Source: Azolla caroliniana
Lineage: Eukaryota > Polypodiophyta
Assembly (NCBI GenBank): GCA_043228905.1
Contig: JBHGNT010000021.1
Location: 7,254,001 to 7,318,000 of the forward strand
DNA: 64,000 bases
Direction: 5' to 3'
Below the pieces are notes generated by a model that saw nothing but the letters and a program-made list of their open reading frames with translations, searched no databases and had not been told where the DNA came from. Every line of letters starts with the position of its first letter. Position 1 is the stretch's first letter. Both the position numbers and the translations under genes were made by a program. Positions 47,010-59,364 of this stretch are shown piece by piece.

Positions 47010-47830
47010 CTTTAAGCACAATTGAAAACCAGGGAAAACCTGACTGCGGTAATAATGAATGTTGTTTGCTGCAACAACGATGACTCCATCAATGGGAGAA
47101 GGAATTGCTAGAAGCATGTATGTATAAGAAGGGAGAGATTCTACAAGGAAAAGAGGTTACAATCACAAGTTGAATATGCTAGATGTTATGTTGGTTTCCC
47201 TCCTCATGGGAGAAGGAAGGGTCGGAAGCCGGCTAAGGATTTGCTAAGAGCCGAAAGCTAGTCGAGAGTTGTTTAAAGATAAACTAAGGGCCAAAAGTGT
47301 AAATTATATATTTATACATAAACATGTGTGTGTATGCACACGGGCAGGAACACTCCGTGGTGTGAGTGAGAGCGAAGGCAAAAGAAAATGCTACTTTAGA
47401 GAACAATGTTGTGCAAGAAGACCTCGCAAGTGTAGTTGCACCCGAGACCTATAAATTCGGATCGACGGCTTGTAGCAGATCAAGTTCTATTGTTCTATGA
47501 TTTATTCCTCTGTGTCTATGGTTCTTATTGTTCCTGTTCCGTCCACTAAGAGAGATGAAGACTAATTTCCAAGGTTAGGGCCTTGAAATATTTTGGATAT
47601 TCCCCTAGTGGTCTAGGGAGGTTGTAAACAAATGTACACTCTATCGTAGTGAAGTTTAGCACCCTACGAGTACCGTGGTTTTTCCCATTTTAGGGGTTTC
47701 CACGTAAAATATCGTAGTGTGTCTCTATTTTGCTTTTATTGTCGGTTTGAATCATATTCATGGGTGGCCTAGGGCAACATAAGTGGCCATCGGATTTTGA
47801 CCCATAAACACATCACCAAATACCAAGGAA
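47010..47830 (+). mobile_element. Decayed LTR-like sequence
   Basis: Contains 'ccgtggtttttcccatttt' followed by 'ggggtttccacgtaaa' near 47671-47710, the same motif seen before the ends of the four LTRs upstream, and 'gccggctaaggatttgctaa' resembling the start of the outer LTR. No clean TG...CA ends or duplication were found. Confidence 0.45.
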
Positions 47831-49767
47831 AATAGAAAAAGGCGTGGAAGTTTGCAAAACATACTGAAGAAGTAGACAAAATCAAAGGGTGTTGCTTCAT
47901 AGTGGTATTAATGCTTAACGTAGTGACCATACAAGTATGCTTCTTTAGTGATGCACATCCAACCTAGGTGGGACTAGCAAAATTGGTTCAATATACCCAC
48001 AAGAACCAACATAGTTATAATAATCTTTCTGTTTTTTCTTTCAATATACCTACAAGAACATTCAATATTTCATTATTTGAAACAAAAATTATATTACCAA
48101 TAATTATAATTCTATGTGTAAAGTTTATTATTCCTGTGCATTCAAGGTCTAACCTTCTTGTTTTGAAGAGGGTTCCAATCTTCGTGCCATTTTAGGCTTC
48201 TAAATGCCTTACATGTATTGTAAATTTCCGGTCTCTAATTTCCAGCATGTAATTTCACCTGTTGTAATCGATAAGCTTGTAATGAAGAAGTTATTTTGTA
48301 AATTTGTTTTGATGTTGGTTTGGTATGTTGTATATTGACATATGTATATAGACTTGTTTGTTTTTGTGGTTTGAAGAGTTTGTATATGAAGTTGTATAAG
48401 ATCACAATAACATGTTATAGAAGACGGAATGTAAATATTCATGTTGATAAATTTGTTCTAATCTTGGATTTGATATGTGTATATCAAATCATAAATGAAT
48501 CACCTTATCTTCCAATGTTATTGTGAATGAATTGCTGGATATGAAACTATAACATTCCAATCTTGTCATATGGATATACATATCTTGTTTGAAGTCAATG
48601 TTGGGCCACAATTTCTTGAACCCTATTACAAAAATGTGTTGAGGATTTTGAGTTGCCCTCGGTGCATTGAAGATATTGAGATCATCAAATTGCATCATTA
48701 TGTATGCATTTTCTTTTAATAGCGAAACATGTGCAAGTTGAAGGGGGTCATTTGAAAAGTAAATTTACTAAGAGATTTTTCTTTTACAAATCATCATCCA
48801 TAAAGGAATATTGTACCATTTTGAGTTGCTAGTTTTGAGCCACTTGATTTATGAGAGAGAAACAAAGGTAGAATCATCTTTTGACTCTCTATGGTTTGTA
48901 AAAGTTGTCAACTTTGTTTTCATGTGCATGTTCTAATTTTTACTTTAAATAGTTTTTTGTTGTGGTGCACTTGTGTTAATTTTCCGCCTTGATAAAAAAA
49001 TCCATTGTTTTGGTTGTTGATAGAGAAGGCTGCTAACCTTATAAAGTTGGCAAAAAACTCATAAATATTGTTTTAAATCCCCCAACAATATTGTGGTGTG
49101 CTAAAACACCACAATATTACATTTTCTTTGAAAACACTATGAAAATTGTTGTCCCCAAGCAATTTAGCCCATATTTCAAAAACATTCATTACTTTTTGCT
49201 CGTCAAGGTAAGTTGCATTCCTATATCATTAGCCACATGATTACAAAACCCGATGGATGCATTTACAACTTTTACTATTTGTGTACATGAGATCTCCAAT
49301 ATGCACACATATGGGTATGATGTATATCGAAGAAGGTATGAAAATTTATTGTGCTTAGTGAAGCATTCTAATAGATGATGAAATCAAGGCAAGCTACAAT
49401 AGCCTTTGGTGGAGAGTGGTTATGTTGAGCCAAAACAGGAGCAAGAAAGAGACTCTTTCCATCCCATGCATATGCCATGCTCATGAAAAGGTTGTGATCG
49501 CCACCTTTTTTCACAAAAATTGGCAAACCATGTGGCTACAAGGACACACGACATCATCCATTGTATGCATGTCAGCACAAAGGTCTGTATGTGGATACGT
49601 GCATACAACATACATGTGCAATGTACGTATGTATGTATGTATGTATGTATGTATGTAGGCACAAAGGTGTGTATGTGCATACGTGTATTATGTATACAAC
49701 ATACATGCGTACGTATGTATGCATATGTATGTATGTGTGTGTGTGTATGTATGTATGTATGTATGTA

Positions 49768-49802
<35 letters not shown>

Positions 49803-50587
49803 ATGTATGTATGTATGTATGCATAATACGTAATATACTTGAATGCATTGGAAAACATTCGTTTCATACGAATGAAAACGAATGCGTATGTTATCAAAAC
49901 ATTGTCATGATTTTTTTTAACACTTTTTACCTTATAATAAATAATGAATACAAAAGTATGGTATTTACCATACTTACCCTCGAATGATTGAAACATTCCC
50001 GAATGCGGGATGCACGTATGGTTCAAACTTCATACTATGAATGCACATATGTGTAACAGTGTATGTATGTATGTATATGTATATGTACATATATGTACAA
50101 CATGGTTGTCCTTTTCAGGCATTGTCATGAAGAATGTGTGTGTCAGTGTGATGATAAATGTAGAGTAACTACAAGTAGGAGGTAAACAGAGTACATATAT
50201 GTATGTATATCATTCAAGTGTTCATATGTAGTGTAGGTTTTGATTTTGCTTTAATTGTAGGAGAAACAGACTCCAGAGTATAGTAGTATTCTTTGCTATT
50301 CCCCAACACATTCTCTCCATTCTAACTCTCTGTTTCTACTTCTCCTCTCACCTCCAAGAAAGAAACATTCCCAAAAGAGCTTTCCATACACACATGCTCT
50401 TACAACAGAGTTTATGTAAATCGTGTTGATTATTGAAGCCCCCATTTCCCCTTTTCCTTCTCTCAAGAGAAAATCTTGTAACACCTGCAAATTCAAGCCA
50501 AAATTTCATGCCTTTGTAGTCATATATCTATATATATATTATACTTTTGCCTTTTTGGTCTGTTGTACTGTGGAAATTTTGGTTGTT
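47831..50587. other. Intergenic stretch before the EGF/RING gene
   Basis: AT-rich, no exon recognised. It includes the microsatellite at 49620-49825. The last 300 bases (50290-50587) are CT-rich and probably form the promoter and 5' leader of the gene starting at 50588. Confidence 0.5.
49620..49825. repeat. Compound GTAT/GT microsatellite
   Basis: Long runs of GTAT interrupted by GT repeats; frames across it code for YVCM-type repeats and are artefacts. A second short GTAT run lies at 50060-50078. Confidence 0.95.
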
Positions 50588-53500
50588 ATGACGTGGGTTA
50601 TTCTTCACTCGATATTATTAAAACCTTTCCCAAGCTGGAATTCCAGCATTTTCCTTTTATACTGTAAGTGAAGCTAATTTTCTCCTTATCTTTTTTTTTT
50701 GGCTTTCTTCACCATCTTTGGGTTTAATTAGGTTTAAGATGAGATGCTAATTCTTGGGTTTTTTATTTTTATTTTTTTATCAGTTGCATATGTTGCAGAT
50801 ATTGGTAAATGCGTGATTAATTCTACCTCTCGAAACATACCATTATCTCCTCACAAATCAACTAGTGACATGGGAGGTATAAATCCATCTCTACTTACCA
50901 TCTACACCTTGGAAGCTCAAGCGTGTGCTACAGAAAACATGGATTTAGTCATCGCCCTCATGTCAAACCCCACAAAGATTTCGTCATCATCCAACTCCGA
51001 TAACAGCCATTACATTCTTTGGCTGAATATGGAGGGCAGTAACGACAGTGTCCCATTTTCTGATGTCAATAATGATACTATCATAGCTACTACAGGTGAG
51101 TGTTTAATAACATTCCTCTGCATACTATAAGTAAATTCAATAAATGTAAGATATATTCTTTGTCATTAAAATGTGGAGGTTCCTAATACATTTGTTTATG
51201 TTGGAAATGATATAATTATAGCCATGGCCACTCTATATGTTACAGGCATAGCCTCAGTAACCAATTCTAAAGGCTAATTCTATGGTTTTAAGGGTAGGAT
51301 AAGTGGGATGTGTAGAACATGTGTTAACACATGGTAGTTAAGGCGCCAAAGGAGTCAATGCTACAAAATGAACTAGCTACCCCCTTTTGACACGGCATCT
51401 AAACACTTTGTTGAGACTATGTTGTGGGCATAGCTTTTAAAACCATTTCTGAAGGCTAATTCTAATGGTTTTAAAGGTAGGATAAATAGGAAAGTGTTAT
51501 CCTAGAACTTGGGACAAATTCATAAGGGCATGGAACTAGCGGGAATAGATAAGTGTGTGGGAGCTGAATGAGTCAACTGTATAAAGAGAACTAACTACAC
51601 TCTTTGGCATGGCTTCTAAAGATGCTGTCGAGAGTCTATCAATGAGGCAAAGCTCTCTTATCTGATCCATCAGTTGGTTGACTTCCAAGGCATAATATAA
51701 GGCCATATTCGGTGGTATGGGATGCCAATGCCGTTTCTTGTCCTTTGTTGGGGGGTTGTTGTTCTGGTTGACCACCCTTTATTTATTTTTATTAATTTCT
51801 TATCATTAGTACAAGAATGTAATAGTGTTTGTGTGTATGTATGTTTTAATCTTCATTTTGACATATTTGTATATAACTAGTTACACTAATGCAGGTAGCC
51901 GAAGCCCATTTTTAGACAATTGTAAGCCATTCACACAACTTGAACAAAGTAAGTTCATTTTCTTTTTCTTCGTGGCATCTTTTTTTTCTGATGTATCATC
52001 GTTTACATAGGTGTGGTGGTACCTTCTTTTGCTTGCATTAGTAAGGATATGGTGTGTCAAATCGACCATTCTCAAACTCATGAATTTCTGAACCAAATGC
52101 AAAGTAATAAGCTCTCAATAAGAGTAAAAGGTAGTTGCACTGATAGTTACTTCTCAGCTTCATGCTTTACTTCACCATTGTGGTCTAGCCTTTGATCCAT
52201 AATCACACAGATCGGCAACATGGCAATCGTGACAGGTAGGTATATGTTCGAAATAAAATGTACACAATCCATTCAAAATGCAAAGTGGTTGTTTAATGGA
52301 TGGAAATGAGAAAGCCACAAGGATGCCACCTAAGAAAATGTACAAAACCTTCTGTGCCATGTAAATACATTAAAAAACTGTCCCGGTGGTCACATGTCAC
52401 CAGGATATGGATCCTCCTATGGGGGATGCCATAGGGAAATGTAGTTATGATGTGGGATGTCCCCAAGGCCATTGAATACGTCCAAATGCTATGACACACC
52501 TGTCCTCTGTTACTATGCAAGTTTGATCATTATTCATATAATAGTCAATTTGCTCATAGTTACTCTTTCTCTATAAGATTTCATTTCTCTCTTGGATTTG
52601 TTGCCATCTCTTATATGGTACTTGAGCTTGTATTGACCTTAATTTATCATCCAGGATCCCATCTTTACTTACATTTAGTTTTCTAAATTCATACATTCTG
52701 ATCATCAAGGTTTTCTTGAGACTTGGAGTATTTTTTTCTCTAGTGTCAAATTTCCCTTGTGCTATTTCGGCGAAGACAACTTGTGCGCTTTTAATGATTT
52801 CTCATTCATACGAAGTTGTAGTTTGTGAAGCAGAAATGGATGCCATTAATCCTTGGAATTGTCTTCTATTTAGGTGATTTTGAGTTCTTGTGACATTTAC
52901 GTTCTATATGTTTCCTTTTTTTTGCAAAGTTACATAGAATCAACAGTAGCCTATGGATGGCCAAGATCAAGAGATAAATGTACAGATCTAGGTTACTGCA
53001 GCAAAAGTCAAGATCAAGTTTCTATTTCTATAATGATCTATGAATGTTGGTACTATTATGCAAGACTAAGGTGAGGCCCATATGTATCAAATGATCCATG
53101 AACCCTTAGGCAAAATTAAGATGTGAATCTCAAATGATCTTTGAACATCTAGGCAAAACCAATAACAAGGTCATTGTGTCTAGACTCTGCAGTAATCTAT
53201 ATTGATGTAGCTTATCACTCTGCAGTTATACTATGCAATTCCAAAGTGAAGACAACGTATGTCTAAAATGATCTACAAAACTCCATACCAAAACAATCAT
53301 GAGACCCAATGTGTCTGGACTCTATAATCTTATCTGGATCTGGTTTGCTGCTTATCCCCAAGGTGAATGTGATCAAATATTCAACAATTGCTAATGCAAC
53401 TATGACAATGAGAAATATACTCACTTCTTTGCTCTAATTGTTTCAAATAAGAAGTTCGAACAGAAGATCATTTACATAACCTTGACCATGTATTGTTGCT

Positions 53501-56500
53501 TCTTTGAAAGAGCTGTGCAGTTTCCTATGTTATATAGGTTATATAGTACACAGTACATACACAGAATTTTAATACCAAATTATTCATGTCTTATAAATCT
53601 ATATCTATAGTCTTACGTTCGAAGCTTAGGGAAGTGATTGGTTTTTTTAATGCTTTTTGGCATGGCTGAGTTTGCACATCTCGTCACATAATCTGATGGG
53701 AAATCAGTTCATTGGTTATTTTACTAGACAATAAATGCTCTTGGGGCATTGATTACCCGTAGAGATGACAAAATGATACCTTGATTATGCCTAGTGAACG
53801 TGATGACATTGCAATTCTTGGTCTTGGATTTTGTGTTTTTTCACATGTTTTTATTCTATTTTCTTTATAATGTGTATTCTTTAATCCTTTCTTCCTTCCT
53901 TTTTTCTCAAATTATAATCTCAAACTTTATAGGGTTGTGTTTTCTTTCGTGCATTTTGAACTTTGAATTTATGCATAATTAATAACAAGCTCAGACTACA
54001 TAGGGCTGTGTTCTCCTTTTGTGCACTTTGGAGTTTGGATTTGTAGTGGTATTTATGCATAATTGAGTGAGTGCCTTCAACATGTGCGGTTATTGACCTC
54101 AGAGGTTCTTGTTTTTTTCTCACACATGGATCCTAATGCTCACAGAAGACACATGTCGCCAATCATATGCCTTCATCAAGGTTCGACTGTCTAAACATGA
54201 CACAACTATACCTTGGTATGTTGGTGTTTCATCTGTAGGAGTTTCATTTGACTACTCCTTGAAGGCATGGTGTACAACGGGTGAGGATTTTAATGCTTTT
54301 TAATGTTTTGGGATTGCAGACATACCACTTTTCTTCTGGCCAAAATATCTGCTTGGTTCTAATGTGGAGAAAATACAGGTGGTAGCGTGCATTCTCAGCT
54401 ATACAAGCCTTGTGTCAGTGTTGGAACATCAGGTTGTCTTAACATAAGAGAGGATTTTGGTTGCATACCAGGTAAACTTATGTTAAATAATCTAAGAAAT
54501 ATCTCCAAATAAACTAGTTTTTTTTTGTATTGCAATGATATTGTTTATTCTGCAGATCAGCTTTATTTGCCTTCAGATGAAACTGCCGTGGAGGTTCGAG
54601 ATATCACTTTGAACTCCGGAGCATGGCGATACTTCACATTTAATGTACAGACAAGCTTTTCTCTTTTGTTTTGTTGTATCTCACTGCTCGATAACAATGA
54701 TGATGATGATGCTTTACACTACATCGCTATATCTGATTCACATTGGCTGCTGGTATGCAGGTTTCCAGACCTCTCTCCCGGATACTAGTCGAAATATCTC
54801 GATCACATGGTGATGTTATGCTAATTCTGAAACCTGGAGAAAATAAGGGCTCCAAACAAGAAGCATTACCATCAGAGTTTGACGTTGACAATTATGCTGA
54901 TAAGGTGGGATACCAAAACAGACAAAACCATCACCATTACTATCTGATCGGAACCGGATTGTATTTCATTGGAATTTACAACAATGATGCGTGTGTCAAA
55001 GAACCATCGAAGGTCAACCTGACTATCTTGAGTGCATCTCCAAAAAGTTCTTCCTACTTGTGTCCAAGGAATTGCTCTTATCCAAATGGAAGATGTGTAT
55101 CAGATCTTTTGTGTGAATGTGCAGCCAACTATGGGGGCAAGTTTTGTGAAGGATGTATGGATGCTTTTTCTACATAATTTTTGTTGTTATATCATGCTTT
55201 TGCTTGGTTACAAAAAATGTTCATGCAGTGTGATTGAAGTAATGGCATGAAGCACTTTGTTGCTTTCGTATAAAGATAGCTCAAGGGTTGACACTGACAC
55301 ACCTTTTCTGTCTTGTTTGAAATTATGCAGCCCTAAAAACACCAAAGTCACAACAGAATTTATCGGGCTGGCTTCTTCCCGGACAAGTAGCATATTTTAA
55401 GGTTGAGCCCAATAGTAGCTTGTTAATGAAATTTTCTCATCCCAAAAATAACTTGATCTTGTTGGCAAGTGGTGGAACCTTTCCTACATTGATTAACCAC
55501 TCATTAGCTTACATCGGTAATGCCTCTGGTGATTTGGACTACCATCTTAATACAAAAACTCTCTTAGAGAGAGAGCTTATATTTGGAGTCTTCAATCTAG
55601 ATTATATCATTCATCAGACATCATTCTATGATATCATTCTGAATCTCCCTGGTATGTGATTTTTAATGTATTTTTTAATACCCACATTGTCAAGAAACAT
55701 TAGCTGTTTGGAAATTAATACAAGGGTGTGTGGATTTGCTTAGATTGGAAGGGACTCAGCACAAGAATGCTAATACTAGCTGCCATTTGCTCCTGTTTCA
55801 TTATGTTCTTTGCCATAGCCATTGTTGAGAGAGTCTTTCATCAGACCAATCCACAAAACGTGGGTGATCGTGGCGATAGAGGGGATGAGAATGTATAGCC
55901 TGTTGCACTTTGAATTTTCAGGAAAATTACTTTTGAAAGTTACATTCTTTTTACATTTGGTGATTGAATTGTCAGGTTTCTCGTGATGATGGACTTGACA
56001 AAGGGATTATCGAGAACTTTCCTAAAGTGCTATTCACAGCGGGCAATCTTGCAATCAATGAAACACAGTAAGATTCTCTCTCTTTTTGTATGCTATTGTT
56101 TTCAACCATTGGATTGTGTTGTAAAGCCATTTTTTTGGAGGAATTTGTTAATGTGCATGATTTCGATCTAAAAGATACAGCGGACTAACACGATATCAGG
56201 AGGCAATCATGTCAATGTATATTGTAAACATGCAAGTAACGGCACACAATAACTTCCTTCTTCTAAGAACTGTTAAGGAAGGTCATCATGCATATATATT
56301 ATTTTAGACATGCAAGCAATGAGGGACAATGATTTCCTTCAAAGAATTGATAAGGGCAACATTATGTTCTGAACTGATGTATTGTGGAGAAACTATTAGT
56401 TCGCATGCTCTTAGATACGATAAAACTGTGAAGAACTTGTGTAAACAGGTGAAATATACCTCTTTTTCAATAATGGACTCGTCAGGTTTGAACCCCTGAC

Positions 56501-56947
56501 CTGGATGCTATAAACCTTGTTAATCCCCAGTTAATCTAAGGTCATTAGGTCATGAATTATCTATTCTTCCATTACCTAGTGATTTTGCAAAACTCTACTA
56601 CTGTATGCAGTTGTGTATGCATTTCCGCAAATTGCATGTCCAATATGTATGTTATCTATCTGTTTGCAGGTCTATGTATCACATATCGATTTGGCAATAA
56701 ATTGTAAATGCAAATGCTTTTCACATTGTTATAAGTGGAATAAAGGTATCTGTATTCAAAACCTTCACCTCATATTATTTTCAGATGCTCGATATGCCTC
56801 GGTGATTACCATGATAAGGAAGAGTTACGAAGACTTCCATATTGTCGCCATCTTTTTCATGCGGACTGTGTGGACAAGTGGTTACTTCGAAGAGCGAGCT
56901 GCCCAGTTTGTCGGCTTTCTATACAATTTGCACAGGTTTCAGAGTGA
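50588..56947 (+). CDS. Membrane protein with EGF-like ectodomain and RING-H2 finger, 620 residues
   Basis: Eleven exons: 50588-50663, 50784-51095, 51895-51948, 52011-52130, 54379-54471, 54556-54644, 54761-55154, 55331-55651, 55744-55892, 55976-56067, 56785-56947. All borders are GT-AG, phases agree, and 621 codons end in TGA. The N-terminus is hydrophobic ([11 protein letters not shown]...FLLYFAYVA), a likely signal peptide. The ectodomain has Cys-containing segments, '[12 protein letters not shown]' and '[15 protein letters not shown]', then an EGF-like module with six cysteines ([12 protein letters not shown]...CEC...GKFC, about 350-378). One membrane span, '[20 protein letters not shown]' (about 495-514), is followed by a tail with C568-C571-C587-H589-H592-C595-C606-C609, a complete RING-H2 with 'CVDKWL'. 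This predicts an E3 ubiquitin ligase with extracellular or luminal sensing; target unknown. Exon 9 could end at an in-frame TAG (55897) if not spliced. The joined architecture is my inference from phase; I do not recall a named family. Confidence 0.8.
51240..51645. repeat. Intronic tandem duplication, about 200-bp unit
   Basis: In intron 2 of the EGF/RING gene. 'gaaggctaattctaatggtttta' with 'ggtaggataa' occurs near 51268 and 51448; 'agtcaatgctacaaaatgaact' near 51353 matches 'agtcaactgtataaagagaact' near 51570; 'ggcat(c/g)...ctaaa' near 51395 and 51608. Two diverged copies. Confidence 0.65.
56480..56560 (-). mobile_element. tRNA-like SINE head (weak)
   Basis: On the minus strand 'TTAGATTAACTGGGG' (A-box-like) is followed by 'GGGGTTCAAACCTGAC' (B-box GGTTCAAACC with flanking stem GTCAGG/CCTGAC). 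No full tRNA cloverleaf can be drawn. It lies in intron 10 of the EGF/RING gene and is probably a SINE head or tRNA relic. Confidence 0.35.
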
Positions 56948-58917
56948 TAAAAAAGTGTGGGCTCAAAATACTGCCCTTTGAAAAAATTAAATGACTCAAA
57001 AAAGTGCTCAGTGAAGCAAATCCAAGCTATAGCTTGTGTGGGTACACCGTACAACAGATCACACGTCAAGTTGTTTCCGAAGCTTTTGAGATTGTAAATG
57101 ATGTTATAATGCAATCATCAATTGAAGAAGATTGCCACTGAACTAGTTTCAGATAAAGAAGATTTCAGCTCTTGCCTTGTAAGACACAAGTGGGTGGATT
57201 GAGTCCCACCCCTAGTTAAGAACTCAGTCGTTGGCATTACCTCTTCATTTGGGGGGAGCGCTCACTTATCCGTTAGCAGTATCATCTTCATGTTTCTTGT
57301 TATGGAAGGAGGCATCAGATATACCTCTTCTTACTTTTTGTATATATTAAATGCATTGTATAGAAATGTGTGTGACAAGTAGCAACTTGACATTTCTTGC
57401 ATGTGACATGATGTGCCTATTGTTTCCTATGTAATGTAAACCTACTTCTGTTTTTGTAGTTTTCATCATGCTATTCATGAAAAAGAGTTGGCATCATCAC
57501 ATGCGAAAGAGTTGGTTAGTACTCCTGGGAACTCTTGAAATAAAACGAAATGAAGATCTATTTAAGATGGCACAATTCCCTTTCCAAAAATTCCAAATGC
57601 TAGAGAGCTTGATCCTTCCAAACCATACCAAAATCCAACTTAATGTCTAAAAACTGCAATGACAGATCCAATGGGTTATGAAGGTGTTGAATCTTATTGC
57701 AAGCGAAAACATTTTGTATTTGTGTTGAATCGTTTTAGATGTTGCCAATGAAAGGCAAGGTGCCATTGTTCTTGGTTTTTATTTGACTAAATTACTTTGA
57801 GTATTTGTGTTCAATCGTTTTAGATGTTTCTATTTAAAGGCAAGGTGCCAGTGTTCTTGGTTTTTATTTGACTGAATTACATTGATTCGCATAAGGTAGA
57901 GATATAACAAAAGAATGATTAGGGTTCCTATATTGTACCCAGATTAAGATGATAGATGTTTTGAGTAAAATCAATGATTCCTACATGATAATTAAATGCT
58001 ATATAATAGTATGTACATAATAAGATGATCATGTGTAAAATATAAACAAATCATTACAATTTATCACATAGTTTCAACGTTCATCATTATTGCATTTACG
58101 GATAATGATGAATAATGCATTTTTACATTCATCATTGCAACACCATGATAATGATCAATAATTCTTACTATTCATCATTGGATGGGTTTCGCCACAGTTG
58201 ATGGTCATGTAAATAGAGTAAAATATTATGTGTCCATAATCTTTGATCAAAAACAGAAAAGAGTAATCAAAAGAGACTTTTATTGAAAAATGCTTGTACA
58301 GAACAGAAAATTTCCAAATCTTTGATCACGATAATATTTCCAGCACTGAAATACCAAATAGCTGGCCCAATAAAAGATGCTCCAATCTTAGATCAGATCA
58401 CAAAAAGTCTCAAACGACTTGTATAAACACTGTGATGATGATGATAACAATCATTATAACATAACATTATCTTGTACAGAAAGGAATGGATTGACTTCAC
58501 CACAAATTTTAGAACGAAAAAAGAACTCATCATTTCTGTCATTCTTGATTATTACAATCTACTGAAATACATCAAACTATATAACAAAATACCATCTGAT
58601 CTTATCCATCTTGAAGTCTTTTTTTTCACAACACAAATCATTGTTTTTTCCCCTTGCAGCCTTTTCTGTTTCTTCAACCCTGTTGCATAACTTGCATATA
58701 CTAAGATAAGATAATGCTCACCTTTCTTTCTATCAATCTCTAGGAACTCCACCAAAATGATAAGGCTAGAAAATTTTATCAATCTCTAAGAACTCAATGA
58801 AAAGTATGAGGCTCAATTCCATATCATAGCATATGATATGCCTATCTATATGTCTACATATTTAGACATATCTATATGATATATTAGATATATATGTATG
58901 AATATATATATATATAT
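56948..58917. other. Intergenic stretch
   Basis: 3' flank of the EGF/RING gene, then AT-rich sequence. A phrase of about 75 bases ('gtgt(t)gaatcgttttagatgtt...aaggcaaggtgcca' ... 'gttcttggtttttatttgact') is repeated at 57722-57790 and 57808-57874. A TA/ATATCT-rich run precedes the next gene (58840-58920). No exon seen. Confidence 0.5.
57164..57228 (+). mobile_element. tRNA-like SINE head (weak)
   Basis: 'agctcttgccttgtaagac' followed by 'gtgggtggattgagtcccacc', the layout of plant SINE heads (anticodon-arm-like stem CTTGCCTTGTAAGACACAAG, then a B box GGATTGAGTCCC with a closed stem). It lies 220 bp past the EGF/RING stop codon, in or near the 3' UTR. Confidence 0.4.
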
Positions 58918-59364
58918 CTAATTCTTGAGCTTGATCAATGTTTTCTTCAACCATTTCATGACCTTCGATTTTGATCTATGAGTGTGGGGCAATACTTTGA
59001 TAGAGGCGGTTCCTATGCTCTTACTAGGGACACTTCCCACACTCTTGCTACGTTCTAACATAACCTCTATAGTTTCTAATTGCCCCTGTTTCTTCATATT
59101 CAAGATCATAGTTGAATCTTCTTCATCTGCTTGTTGTGATGATGATGATGGTTTTGGTTGTTGAGATGGAGGTTCTATTGCTGTTTTTCCTGCATTAATG
59201 ATTGGATCATGGTGGACCTTGGAGAGTGATCCTCCTCCTGTGAAATGATTAATGGAAACTTGATCTCTCTTTAGCCTCACAAGGACTCCATCTTCATTGT
59301 AGGTCCACGTGCTTCCTGATGATCCTTGCCTTCTGAAGGAAGTTCCTCTTGTCAAAGAAGCCAT
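58918..59364 (-). CDS. Small plant protein similar to MAPK kinase substrate (MASS) family, 148 residues
   Basis: Single-exon frame; the start is the ATG at 59364 because the peptide then begins MASLTRGTSFRRQGSSGSTW, matching the conserved N-terminus 'M-LQRS--SFRRQGSSGLVWD' of the family typified by Arabidopsis At1g80180 (MASS1). An upstream ATG in frame at 59427 would add 21 residues without family likeness. The middle is Ser/Gln/Pro-rich, with 'IEPPSQQPKP', and 'ERSKSVGSVPSKS'; the C-terminus is basic and ends 'HRSKSKVMKWLKKTLIKLKN', a possible amphipathic membrane-binding helix. Relatives are phosphorylated by MAP kinases and affect stomatal development. Here the usual Ser-Pro sites are few and the usual Cys-rich end is absent, so it may be a distant member. 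Confidence 0.65.
   Translation of the reverse strand: MASLTRGTSFRRQGSSGSTWTYNEDGVLVRLKRDQVSINHFTGGGSLSKVHHDPIINAGKTAIEPPSQQPKPSSSSQQADEEDSTMILNMKKQGQLETIEVMLERSKSVGSVPSKSIGTASIKVLPHTHRSKSKVMKWLKKTLIKLKN

Noticed and set aside
49416-50026. Frames of repeated Met-Tyr-Val-Cys and His-Thr-Tyr-Ile
   Set aside because: Pure products of the GTAT/GT microsatellite.
54525-54788. 87-codon frame with an Asp run in the EGF/RING gene
   Set aside because: It reads through an intron; the splice sites at 54644 and 54761 give the frame that matches the rest of the protein.
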